Source: Tardiphaga sp. vice304 (GTDB lineage: Bacteria > Pseudomonadota > Alphaproteobacteria > Rhizobiales > Xanthobacteraceae). From it: 64,000 nt of DNA. Positions within the stretch are counted from its first letter, which is position 1. Each line of letters begins with the position of its first letter. The translations under genes and the position numbers were made by a program. Below the pieces are notes generated by a model, which was given only the letters and a program-made list of their open reading frames with translations, had not been told where the DNA came from and did not search any database. The stretch covers positions 3,336,001 through 3,400,000 of the forward strand of contig NZ_CP041402.1 in the NCBI RefSeq assembly GCF_007018905.1, read 5' to 3'. Of this stretch, positions 1 through 8,235 are shown one piece after another.

Positions 1-117
1 GAGCATGACGCACTGACGGCCGCGGATCAGCGCTGGACATGCTGGCGTGGCGGCAAGCTGGCCGCCTACAACGACGAGGTCGTTGCGTCCCTTAAGCCCG
101 AAGACTTCAAGGGATAG
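1..117 (+). CDS. C-terminal end of an upstream gene, probably the transporter's substrate-binding protein (partial)
   Basis: Frame 1 is open from the window edge to TAG at 115-117 and encodes 38 residues ending in KPEDFKG. The gene lies 58 bases before a LivH-type permease on the same strand, the usual place for the periplasmic binding protein of a branched-chain-type ABC transporter. The fragment is too short to show a family motif, so the product name rests on position only. Confidence 0.5.
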   Translation, partial: EHDALTAADQRWTCWRGGKLAAYNDEVVASLKPEDFKG

Positions 118-175
118 TGCGGTTGGCGGCCTGACGGCCTCGACTGTCTGGTTCAGCCAAGAGGGAGGGGCGCGA

Positions 176-1105
176 GTGCTTGCAACATATCTGCAGGTCC
201 TGATGAGTGGTTTGGCGGTGGGAGGAGTTTACGCTCTGATCGCCTTGAGCTTTAGCATCACATTCACGACGACGAAGACACTCAATTTTTCGCAGGGTGA
301 ATTTATCGGTTTCGGGGCCTTCCTTGGTGTGACGGTTCTCTACCTGCTATCGGCCGATCACGGCAGTTCCGGTGTTGCCGGGTTGGCCGGCAGCGCTTCC
401 GCCGGATTAAACTATCCGATTGCGGCGCTTGCCGTGGGCTGCGTCACCGGTGTGCTCGGCATCGTGATCTTCCTTGCTGCGATACGACCGTTCTCGGGAA
501 AGCCGGGGATGTCGTGGGTGATGAGCACGATCGGTTTCGGCGTCATCCTCCAGAGCATTGGACTTGCTGTCTGGGGGCCAGCCCCCGTGAAGCTGCCTTC
601 GCCTTTCGGCGACGACGTGCTGCGGATTGCGGGAGCAGGGGTCCGCCCCCAGGAAGTTCTCGTGTTCGTGACGGCCGTCGTCCTGATGGTCGCACTTGAT
701 GTCGTGATGCGCGCAACGCGGATAGGCAAGGCAATGCGCGCGGTCGCCCATAATCCGGCGGTCGCATCGCTGATGGGGATCAACGTGACGGCTGTCATGA
801 TCGGTGCATTCGTGCTTTCCAGTGCGCTGGCCGGTTTGGGTGGCGTGCTGGTTGCGCCGATCGCATCGGCGTCGCTTTTCATGGGCCTGGGGATCGCCTT
901 GAAGGCTTTCTCAGGAGCCATCATGGGCGGATTGGACAACCCGCGGGGCTGCATTTTCGGGGGATTCGCTCTCGGACTTCTGGAGCAGGGTGTTGCGCTG
1001 TGGCAGGCCCAGTGGCGTGAGATCGTTATTTTTGCATTGATCATCCTCGTGCTTTCAGTCTGGCCCAACGGGCTGTTCGGATCGCGCTCGTTCGATAAGG
1101 TCTGA
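176..1105 (+). CDS. livH: Branched-chain amino acid-type ABC transporter permease (LivH family)
   Basis: Inner-membrane permease of a HAAT-family ABC importer, 309 residues with about eight hydrophobic segments. The N-terminal motif GLAVGGVYALIALS and the following TLNFSQGEF are typical of LivH. The GTG at 176 is chosen because a purine-rich ribosome site (GAGGGAGGGG, 161-170) lies just before it; the open frame extends further upstream over the preceding gene but has no homology there. It is followed after four bases by the fused livM-livG and then livF, so one operon. The link to homogentisate genes downstream suggests that the substrate is an aromatic acid rather than an amino acid; this is inference. 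Confidence 0.9.
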   Translation: MLATYLQVLMSGLAVGGVYALIALSFSITFTTTKTLNFSQGEFIGFGAFLGVTVLYLLSADHGSSGVAGLAGSASAGLNYPIAALAVGCVTGVLGIVIFLAAIRPFSGKPGMSWVMSTIGFGVILQSIGLAVWGPAPVKLPSPFGDDVLRIAGAGVRPQEVLVFVTAVVLMVALDVVMRATRIGKAMRAVAHNPAVASLMGINVTAVMIGAFVLSSALAGLGGVLVAPIASASLFMGLGIALKAFSGAIMGGLDNPRGCIFGGFALGLLEQGVALWQAQWREIVIFALIILVLSVWPNGLFGSRSFDKV

Positions 1106-1109
1106 TCCG

Positions 1110-2918
1110 ATGCGAGGAACACTGGTCGCCATCGGTCTGGCTGTCGTGGCCGCTTTGATTGTCGGAATCATTGGCAACGACTTCTATCTCCGCGTTATGT
1201 TTTCGATTTGCGTCTATTTTCTCTGCGCCGTCGGCACCAACGTCCTCGTGGGCTATGCCGGTCAGAAATCTCTTGGACAAGCTGGCCTCTTCGCCGCAGG
1301 CGCATACTCGGCCGCTCTTCTCACCACGTCCTGGGACATGAACCCGTGGCTGGCCTTGATTGTTGCGGTCGTTATATCAGCGTTGTTCGGTATCCTGATC
1401 GCCGCGCCGTCCTTGCGCGTCAGAGGGCCGAGCCTGGCGATGGTGACGCTGGCGTTTGGAATCGTGGTCGAAAAATTCGTGACCGAGACCTCGGACGTGT
1501 TCGGCGGGGCCATGGGCATCTACGCGATCAAGTCGCTAACGTTCAATGGTTCTCCATTCGACATGAAGCAGTGGGTATGGTTTGGCATCCTGGCCTCGCT
1601 CGCGGTGTACCTGCTGTTGTGCAACCTGCTGACCGGCCGTTTTGGCCGGGCACTTCTCTCGATCCAGGCGGACGAGATTGCGGCCTCTGCGATGGGCGTT
1701 CCCGTACTGCGTTACAAGATCATCGCATTCGTGATCGCCGCGGCGACCTGCGGCCTTGCAGGCGCTCTGGTCGCGCAACAGAACCAGTATATCAATTCGG
1801 ACTTCATCAACTTCAACCTGTCGATCTTCATCCTGCTGCTGGTGATGTTCGGCGGAAGTGGCTCTCTCGCTGGTCCGTTGCTGGGCGCGGTTTTCCTGAC
1901 AATACTCAATAGCGTCCTGGCACGCTGGACCTGGGCCGAGCATTTTGCGAACGGAGCCTTGTTGCTGTTCGCCCTTTATGTGATGCCGCGCGGGTTGGCT
2001 GGGTTCCTGGATGATGTCCTCTCGAAATTTGGACGCCAGCGGGCGGCATCGCCGGCACCTCCGCTTCCGGCCGTCGGCGGACTGGCACATAAAGTGAAAG
2101 CCGATCGGTCGGCGGTTCTCTTGCAGGCGCAGGGTATTTCGAAGTCCTACGGTGGCGTGAAGCCGGCGCAGAATCTCGATGCGACCCTGACAGGCGGCAG
2201 CATCCACGCGCTCATAGGACCGAACGGAGCCGGGAAAAGCACGTTCATCAACATCCTGTCGGGCATCGTGCGGCCGGACAAGGGAACGATCACTTTCCGC
2301 GGCGAAAGCATCGCGCAGAAGCCCGTTCACGCCATCTGTGCGAGAGGCATCGCCCGAACCTTTCAAAACCTTCGATTGTTCAAGGATCTCAGCGTTCGTA
2401 CCAATATCCTGGTTGGCCAGCATCGATGCATGACGAACGGGATCTGGTTGTCTCTGCTCGGACTGCCGGCTGCCAGACGCGAGGAAGCAAAGGCGCTCGG
2501 CAATGTTGAGGCCATTATGCAGTTCGTCGGTTTGGCGGATTTCGCCGACAAGAACGCGGGAGGACTGGCTTACGGTCTGCAGCGGCGTGTTGAATTGGCT
2601 CGTGCGCTTGCGACGGAGCCGGATCTGCTGTTGCTCGACGAACCAGCGGCGGGATTGAATCCCCAGGAGACTGCTGAGCTCGGCGATCTTCTCGTGCGCA
2701 TCCGCGACCAGGGCATCACGATGCTTTTGGTCGAGCATCACATGGATCTGGTGATGAAGATCGCCGACTACATCATCGTGCTCGATTACGGCGAGAAGAT
2801 CGCCGAGGGTACCCCGTCCATGGTTCAGAATAACAGCAAGGTCACCGAGGCGTATCTCGGCGTTGACGATCCGGACGAAGAATGCGTGCCGATCGCCTCG
2901 GCCGCATCAGCACCGTGA
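1110..2918 (+). CDS. Fused LivM permease / LivG ATP-binding protein
   Basis: 602 residues joining two transporter subunits. Residues 1 to about 305 are a LivM-type permease with many hydrophobic helices. After a Pro/Ala-rich linker (about 310-330) comes a LivG-type ATPase: Walker A GPNGAGKST near residue 370, signature region YGLQRRVELARAL (the usual second Gln-rich position reads YGLQ), Walker B LLLLDEPAAGLN and the His-switch VEHHMD. LivM-LivG fusions are known in HAAT transporters. The start ATG is four bases after the livH stop. It pairs with livH and livF to make the membrane and motor parts of one importer. Confidence 0.92.
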   Translation: MRGTLVAIGLAVVAALIVGIIGNDFYLRVMFSICVYFLCAVGTNVLVGYAGQKSLGQAGLFAAGAYSAALLTTSWDMNPWLALIVAVVISALFGILIAAPSLRVRGPSLAMVTLAFGIVVEKFVTETSDVFGGAMGIYAIKSLTFNGSPFDMKQWVWFGILASLAVYLLLCNLLTGRFGRALLSIQADEIAASAMGVPVLRYKIIAFVIAAATCGLAGALVAQQNQYINSDFINFNLSIFILLLVMFGGSGSLAGPLLGAVFLTILNSVLARWTWAEHFANGALLLFALYVMPRGLAGFLDDVLSKFGRQRAASPAPPLPAVGGLAHKVKADRSAVLLQAQGISKSYGGVKPAQNLDATLTGGSIHALIGPNGAGKSTFINILSGIVRPDKGTITFRGESIAQKPVHAICARGIARTFQNLRLFKDLSVRTNILVGQHRCMTNGIWLSLLGLPAARREEAKALGNVEAIMQFVGLADFADKNAGGLAYGLQRRVELARALATEPDLLLLDEPAAGLNPQETAELGDLLVRIRDQGITMLLVEHHMDLVMKIADYIIVLDYGEKIAEGTPSMVQNNSKVTEAYLGVDDPDEECVPIASAASAP

Positions 2919-2926
2919 GACAGCAA

Positions 2927-3640
2927 ATGCTCCAGGTCGAAAACATCAACGTCTCCTACGGGCCGATCGAGGCCGTCTCGCAAGCGAGCATCGAGGTGAA
3001 GGAAGGCGAGGTCGTCGCGATCGTCGGGGCCAATGGCGCCGGAAAGACGACGCTTCTCAAGTCGATCGCGGGATTGATGCTGCCGAGCAGCGGGCAGATC
3101 GTTTTCGACAATACGGAAATCACGCGGATGGAGCCACACCGTCGCGTAGAGATCGGTATCGCCCTGTCGCCGGAGGGGCGCCAGGTATTTTCCGACCAGA
3201 CCATCAGGGACAACCTTGAACTGGGCGCCTATGCCCGGCGTTTGGGCAAGGCCGCGATGCAGACTGCGGTCGAAGAGCAGTACGAGCTATTCCCGCGTCT
3301 CCGCGAGCGGCGCGACCAGATTTCGGCGACGCTGTCGGGTGGAGAACAGCAGATGCTGGCGATTGCGCGGGCGCTGATGGGTGCGCCCCGGTTGCTTTTG
3401 CTCGATGAGCCCTCGCTGGGACTGGCGCCGCTGATCATCAAGGAGATTTTCTCCATCATTCGCGGCCTGAGGGCGCGGGGGATGACGATTCTTCTGGTTG
3501 AGCAGATGGCCAATCAGGCACTGCGACTTGCCGATCGTGCCTATGTGCTCGATGGTGGACGGATCACCATCACCGGATCTGGATCGGAATTGCTTGCGCA
3601 CCCCGAGGTACGCAGGGCGTACCTCGGCGCATCACACTAA
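2927..3640 (+). CDS. livF: Branched-chain amino acid-type ABC transporter ATP-binding protein (LivF family)
   Basis: 237-residue cytoplasmic ATPase: Walker A GANGAGKTT, signature LSGGEQQMLAIARALM, Walker B LLLLDEPSLGLAP and switch His replaced by Gln in VEQMANQA, as is usual for LivF. The ATG at 2927 begins MLQVENINVSYG, the normal LivF start; upstream in-frame codons overlap the end of the livM-livG fusion and add no homology. Last gene of the transporter operon; an 89-base gap precedes the next gene. Confidence 0.93.
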   Translation: MLQVENINVSYGPIEAVSQASIEVKEGEVVAIVGANGAGKTTLLKSIAGLMLPSSGQIVFDNTEITRMEPHRRVEIGIALSPEGRQVFSDQTIRDNLELGAYARRLGKAAMQTAVEEQYELFPRLRERRDQISATLSGGEQQMLAIARALMGAPRLLLLDEPSLGLAPLIIKEIFSIIRGLRARGMTILLVEQMANQALRLADRAYVLDGGRITITGSGSELLAHPEVRRAYLGASH

Positions 3641-3729
3641 ACGTGGTCGGCAACGACTAAATCGGCAGCTACGGAGTAGGTTTTTGGCATGCCGTCCGTG
3701 ATACCGACACACCCATAAGGACTACAGAA

Positions 3730-4686
3730 ATGACGACGACAGGCTTTGCCTCCACCACCGATATGGCTGAAAAGAAGATAACATTTTCCGAGATCGGCAC
3801 CGATCTGTTCGCCTTTACGGCGGAAGGCGATCCAAACTCGGCGGTCATTGTCGGCGACGATGGCTGCATCGTGTTCGACGCGCAGGCCACGCCTGCGCTT
3901 GCCAACAAGGTCATCGAACGCGTGCGCAGCGTGACCGACAAGCCGATCAAATATGTCGTGCTGTCGCATTATCACGCGGTGCGTGTTCTCGGCGCCTCCG
4001 CGTTTGAGGCGCAGGCTGTGGTCGCATCCTCGGAGACCCATCGGCTCGTGGCGGAGCGTGGCCAGCAGGACTGGGATTCGGAATTCGGTCGGTTTCCGCG
4101 ACTGTTCCAGGGCTCAGAGAGCATTCCGGGGCTGACCTGGCCCACGCTGACGTTCGAAGGCGAGATGTCGATCTACCTCGGCAAGCGCGAGGTGCGGCTG
4201 ATGCAGCTCGGCGCCGGGCACACGTCGGGCGATATCGTCGCCTGGGTTCCGGATGCGGAGGTCATGTTCTCCGGCGACCTGATCGAATATCATTCGGCCT
4301 GCTACTGCGGGGACGCCCACTTGCGCGAATGGCCAGCTACGCTCAACGAGATCCGTGACTTCAATCCGAAGGCAATCGCGCCCGGGCGCGGTGACGCGCT
4401 CAAGGGCCTTGCGACGGGCCGTGATGCCATTGCGATGACACGGGATTTCGTGACGTCGCTCTATGGTGCCGCGGAATCCGCGGTCGCGAAGGGGTGGCAC
4501 CTCAAGCAGACGATGGCAGCCGCGCGAGAGGTGATGGATCCGAAATTCTCGAGCTTTGCCATTTACGAACATTGCCTGCCATTCAACGTCTCGCGGGCGT
4601 TCGACGAAGCCTCCGGGATCGACGATCCGGTGATCTGGACGGCAGAGCGCGATCAACAGATGTGGCACTCCCTGCAAAAGGCGTGA
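3730..4686 (+). CDS. Metallo-beta-lactamase-fold protein with incomplete metal site
   Basis: 318 residues with the MBL fold pattern. The signature region reads SHYHAVRVLGAS (His80, His82), so the first two His are present but the Asp and His of HxHxDH are replaced by Val and Arg. The middle ligand GHTSGD and the FSGDL segment are kept, while the late PGHG motif reads PGRG. A ribosome site AAGGA precedes the ATG. It sits between the aromatic transporter and maiA-fahA, so it probably serves the same pathway, perhaps as a thioester or lactone hydrolase using fewer metals, or as a non-hydrolytic protein. Family assignment is firm; the reaction is unknown. Confidence 0.8.
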   Translation: MTTTGFASTTDMAEKKITFSEIGTDLFAFTAEGDPNSAVIVGDDGCIVFDAQATPALANKVIERVRSVTDKPIKYVVLSHYHAVRVLGASAFEAQAVVASSETHRLVAERGQQDWDSEFGRFPRLFQGSESIPGLTWPTLTFEGEMSIYLGKREVRLMQLGAGHTSGDIVAWVPDAEVMFSGDLIEYHSACYCGDAHLREWPATLNEIRDFNPKAIAPGRGDALKGLATGRDAIAMTRDFVTSLYGAAESAVAKGWHLKQTMAAAREVMDPKFSSFAIYEHCLPFNVSRAFDEASGIDDPVIWTAERDQQMWHSLQKA

Positions 4687-4764
4687 AGCACCGCGCCGGT
4701 CGAAATCAGACGTCTGGCGCACGGATGGTTGCGTGACTGTTGGCGGCGAACGGGAGTAGAATAT

Positions 4765-5412
4765 ATGACGAAGATCGCTGAAGCTGTTCTCTATGGCTAT
4801 TTCCGGTCGACCGCCGCCTATCGCGTCCGCATTGCCCTGGGCCTGAAGGGCCTCAGCGCCGACAACAGGTTCATCCATCTGAGAAAGGGCGAGCAGGCCC
4901 AGCCGGCGTACCGCAATATCAACCCGGCCGGGCTGGTGCCATATTGGACGGATGGCAACTTCCACCTCGCTCAATCCCTTGCCATCATCGAATATCTCAA
5001 TGAGATGTATCCGAACCCGCCCTTGCTTCCCGAGGCCGTCGAAGCCCGCGCGATCGTTCGTGAACTGGCGTTGGTTGTCTGTTGCGACATCCATCCGGTG
5101 GGAAATCTGCGCGTGCTGAATCGCCTGATCGAGCTGGGTGTCAGCGACGATGAGCGGGCCGAGTGGTCGCGACACTGGATCGTGAGTGGCTTCGAGGCGA
5201 TCGAGGAACGTCTTGCGCGGTTGCCCGGGCCGTTCGCTCTGGGTGACCGGCCCACACTGGCGGATATCTGCATCGTTCCGCAGGTGTTCAACGCACGCCG
5301 TTTCGGAGTCGACCTGTCTCTCTATACCCGCATCCTTGAAATAGACGCGGCATCGGCCATGCTCGATGCGTTCACTGCGGCCGAGCCTGGCAGGCAGCCG
5401 GACGCCGAATAA
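4765..5412 (+). CDS. maiA: Maleylacetoacetate isomerase (zeta-class GST family)
   Basis: 215 residues. Catalyses glutathione-dependent cis-trans isomerisation of maleylacetoacetate to fumarylacetoacetate. The thioredoxin-like N-terminal half starts LYGYFRSTAAYRVRIAL, matching the zeta-class active-site stretch, and has QSLAIIEYL for glutathione binding; the helical half carries GDRPTLADICIVPQ. The ATG at 4765 is preferred over the upstream in-frame codon at 4729 because it begins right at the conserved beta strand. Next to fumarylacetoacetase, which uses its product. A maleylpyruvate isomerase is the main alternative but the neighbours favour the homogentisate route. Confidence 0.88.
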   Translation: MTKIAEAVLYGYFRSTAAYRVRIALGLKGLSADNRFIHLRKGEQAQPAYRNINPAGLVPYWTDGNFHLAQSLAIIEYLNEMYPNPPLLPEAVEARAIVRELALVVCCDIHPVGNLRVLNRLIELGVSDDERAEWSRHWIVSGFEAIEERLARLPGPFALGDRPTLADICIVPQVFNARRFGVDLSLYTRILEIDAASAMLDAFTAAEPGRQPDAE

Positions 5413-5435
5413 CTCTCACTCCAGGACTTCGCTTC

Positions 5436-6701
5436 ATGCACCCCAACGATCCCAGCCTCCGGTCCTTCGTGGAAGTCGTTCCGTCGTCGGATTTTCCGAT
5501 CCAGAACCTTCCGTATGGCGTGTTCTCGACGGCCGCGACGCCTTCGCCGCGGGTTGGTGTCGCCATCGGCAAGTTCGTTCTCGATCTTTCCGAGATGGAA
5601 AGAGCCGGCAAGCTGGGGGAGGGCCTGTCCGACGTCTTCGCCTCACCGAGCGTCAACCCGTTCATGGCGTTTGGACCGGTCGCCTGGACTGAGACGCGTG
5701 CGCGCATCAGCGCCTTGTTGCGTCATGACAATCCCGAACTGCGGGACGACACAGCCTTGCGCGAGCGGGCCCTGATTCCGCTTGAGAAGGCGAAACTGCA
5801 TCTCCCGCTCGCGGTCTCCGGCTACACGGATTTCTATTCCTCCAGGGAGCATGCCACCAATGTCGGCGTCATGTTCCGCGGCAAGGACAATGCCCTGCAA
5901 CCCAACTGGCTGCACATGCCGATCGGGTACAACGGCCGGGCCTCGACTGTGGTCGTCAGCGGCACAGAGGTCCTGCGGCCACACGGCCAGCTCAAGCCGC
6001 CATCGGCGGACGTGCCGTGGTTCGGCCCGTGCAAGCGCCTCGACTTCGAGCTGGAGATCGGTGTCGTCATTGGGCAATCCTCGCGCATGGGGGAGCGACT
6101 GACCGAATGCCAGGCCGAAGCGATGATCTTCGGTTTCGTCCTGCTGAACGACTGGAGCGCGCGCGACATCCAGCAATGGGAGTATGTGCCGCTGGGACCG
6201 TTTCAGGCCAAGGCGTTCGCGACCTCTATCAGTCCCTGGATCGTGACGCGCGAGGCGCTCGAACCGTTCCGTCTGCACGGCCCGGCGCAGGAGCCGGAAC
6301 CGCTGGCCTATCTCCGCCAGACGAAGGCAAACAATTACGATCTGCGCCTTGAGGTGGGGCTTCGTGCAGCACGCATGAAGGATTACGTCACGATCTCGAA
6401 CACGAACTTCAAATATATGTACTGGTCTTCCGTGCAGCAGCTTGTTCACCACGCGTCATCGGGATGCACCATGAATGTGGGTGACCTGCTTGGCTCAGGT
6501 ACGATCAGCGGATCGGAGAAGCACCAGCGGGGCAGCTTGCTGGAGATAGGCTGGAACGGCACTGAGCCTGTCGAGCTGGCCGAGCACACCCGAAGAACGT
6601 TCCTGGAGGACGGCGATTCCGTGAATATTCTAGGTTTTTGCCAAGGTGATGGATACCGGATCGGATTCGGGAGCGTCGAGGGTACAATCGTGGCGAGTTA
6701 A
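5436..6701 (+). CDS. fahA: Fumarylacetoacetase
   Basis: 421 residues, the usual length for the family. Hydrolyses fumarylacetoacetate to fumarate and acetoacetate, the last step of tyrosine/homogentisate breakdown. Visible hallmarks include DFYSSREHATNVGVMFRG (catalytic His and metal region), FELEIGVVIG (metal-binding Glu residues), LLNDWSARDIQQWEYVPLGPF and the C-terminal GDLLGSGTISG. It follows maiA by 23 bases with an AGGA site upstream of ATG 5436. Same operon as maiA. Confidence 0.95.
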   Translation: MHPNDPSLRSFVEVVPSSDFPIQNLPYGVFSTAATPSPRVGVAIGKFVLDLSEMERAGKLGEGLSDVFASPSVNPFMAFGPVAWTETRARISALLRHDNPELRDDTALRERALIPLEKAKLHLPLAVSGYTDFYSSREHATNVGVMFRGKDNALQPNWLHMPIGYNGRASTVVVSGTEVLRPHGQLKPPSADVPWFGPCKRLDFELEIGVVIGQSSRMGERLTECQAEAMIFGFVLLNDWSARDIQQWEYVPLGPFQAKAFATSISPWIVTREALEPFRLHGPAQEPEPLAYLRQTKANNYDLRLEVGLRAARMKDYVTISNTNFKYMYWSSVQQLVHHASSGCTMNVGDLLGSGTISGSEKHQRGSLLEIGWNGTEPVELAEHTRRTFLEDGDSVNILGFCQGDGYRIGFGSVEGTIVAS

Positions 6702-6782
6702 TGTGTTACAGAAATTGCCGTGTCGGATGGGGGCTGTATAGCATGGTCGACCGAAGCACGGACAAACTTTGAGGAAAATCAG

Positions 6783-7670
6783 ATGGCCGTCGAGGGCAGG
6801 GGAATCCAGTCGATCGAGGTTGGCGGACGAATACTCAATGCGTTGATCGAACTCGGCCGACCAACGATGCTGCGTGATCTTGCATCAAAGGCTGACATGA
6901 CGGCCGCCCAAGCCCACTCCTATCTCGTAAGCTATCGTAAGATGGGCCTTGTTGAACAGGAAACGACGAGCGGGCGCTATCTCCTCGGTCCAATGGCACT
7001 TCAGCTCGGGCTGGTCCGGATGCGGGCACTCGACCCGTTGCGGATTGCAAGTGATGTCGCGAGCGGGCTTTCCGAAGAAACCGGCTTTATGGTCACCGTG
7101 ACCGTGTGGGGGGCTCACGGTCCGACCATTGTGCAGGTCCATGAAGCAGCTTACCCCGTCCATGTAAATCTGCGCGTCGGCGCTCTTTATACGGTGAGGG
7201 GTACGGCGACTGGACGCCTGTTTTCCGCGTTCTTTCCGTTCGAGGTCGTCAGACCGTTGTTGAACAAAGCGCTGCGCCTGGAGCAGAAGGCGAACGGTCA
7301 CGCGGATAAAAAAATTCCTGCATCATGGATCGAGGATTTCGCCGAGATCCGACGGCAGGGTTACGCAGTCACGGCGGGCATACCGGTACCCGGCGTTAAC
7401 GCCGTCAGCGTCCCGGTGTTTGATCAAAGCCAGAAAATGCAGTTCGGAATGACAGTGATCGGTCCGGCCGCTGAACTCAGCGTCAATTCGGGCAATCGCA
7501 AGCTTCTCGGGATCGTTGGTGAGATCCAGAAACTGTCGCGGCATCTGGGCTACATGCCGGAACTTGAAGCGTCGGATATCAGCATTCCCGTGAAGGAGCC
7601 ACGCCAGTCCGGAAAACGTCTAAAGCCAGAGAAAATCACCAAGGCTGGCTCAGGCAATTCGCCCGTCTAG
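6783..7670 (+). CDS. IclR-family transcriptional regulator
   Basis: 295 residues. N-terminal winged helix (about 8-70: SIEVGGRILNALIELGRPTM..LASKADMTAAQAHSYL) and a C-terminal effector domain (about 90-255). The ATG at 6783 is preceded by GAGGAAAA at good spacing, which decides it over the codon at 6720. It lies downstream of fahA and probably controls the homogentisate operon in response to a pathway acid. A Lys/Pro/Gly-rich tail of about 30 residues follows the effector domain. Its stop codon shares CTAG with the convergent MarR gene. Confidence 0.85.
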   Translation: MAVEGRGIQSIEVGGRILNALIELGRPTMLRDLASKADMTAAQAHSYLVSYRKMGLVEQETTSGRYLLGPMALQLGLVRMRALDPLRIASDVASGLSEETGFMVTVTVWGAHGPTIVQVHEAAYPVHVNLRVGALYTVRGTATGRLFSAFFPFEVVRPLLNKALRLEQKANGHADKKIPASWIEDFAEIRRQGYAVTAGIPVPGVNAVSVPVFDQSQKMQFGMTVIGPAAELSVNSGNRKLLGIVGEIQKLSRHLGYMPELEASDISIPVKEPRQSGKRLKPEKITKAGSGNSPV

Positions 7671-8155
7671 AGTTCAGGATACGTCGTCTCGTCCAACAGC
7701 TTCGCGCATACATCAAGTTTCTGAAGGATCACGACCAACTGCTTGGCCTCGTCTGGACTTAGCGAATCGACGAGTTTCCTTTGGATAGTCCGCGCATAGG
7801 GAATGATCTGCTGGTAAATCTCGGCACCGGCCGGCGAAAAAGCGAGGATCTGGGCTCTGGCATCCGCAGGGTTCGCAATTCTGGCGAGGAAACCCTTGTC
7901 GGCGAGCCGAATGACGGCGCGGCTGACGCGTACCCTGTCCATTCGCGTATGGTCTATGACCTGCTGCGTTGTCAGCTTGCCGTTCTCTCCGATGACCGCG
8001 AGAACCCGCCACTCTGGAATTGTGATTCCGAATTGCCGCTCATAGCCCTTGGCGATGAGCGCGCTCACAGTCTCTGCGACGACCGAAAGGCGGTACGGCA
8101 AAAACTCGCCGAGCGAGAGATTGGAAGATGAGCGCTTTGCAGGTTGCCGAGTCAT
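7667..8155 (-). CDS. MarR-family transcriptional regulator
   Basis: 162 residues with a winged helix-turn-helix: TIPEWRVLAVIGENGKLTTQQVIDHTRMDRVRVSRAVIRLADKGFL, followed by the beta-hairpin wing and C-terminal dimer helix. Divergent from hmgA across an 80-base gap containing a tandem ATATG repeat, so it is likely a repressor of hmgA and of itself, in the manner of other homogentisate or aromatic-acid MarR regulators. Tail-to-tail with the IclR gene. Confidence 0.85.
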   Translation of the reverse strand: MTRQPAKRSSSNLSLGEFLPYRLSVVAETVSALIAKGYERQFGITIPEWRVLAVIGENGKLTTQQVIDHTRMDRVRVSRAVIRLADKGFLARIANPADARAQILAFSPAGAEIYQQIIPYARTIQRKLVDSLSPDEAKQLVVILQKLDVCAKLLDETTYPEL

Positions 8156-8160
8156 TGACG

Positions 8161-8200
8161 TTCATCTCATATGATATGATATGATATTAATTTGCAGAGT
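8161..8200. promoter_or_regulatory. Probable operator/promoter between marR-type gene and hmgA
   Basis: The divergent gap holds three ATATG units in tandem followed by ATATTAA, and the left part is the 8-base palindrome TCATATGA. AT-rich palindromes of this kind are the usual targets of MarR dimers. No clear -35/-10 pair can be named with confidence. The assignment to the adjacent MarR protein is inference. Confidence 0.5.
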
Positions 8201-8235
8201 AGGCCCATTTGAAGGGTAGCAACAGGGAGCGCAAG

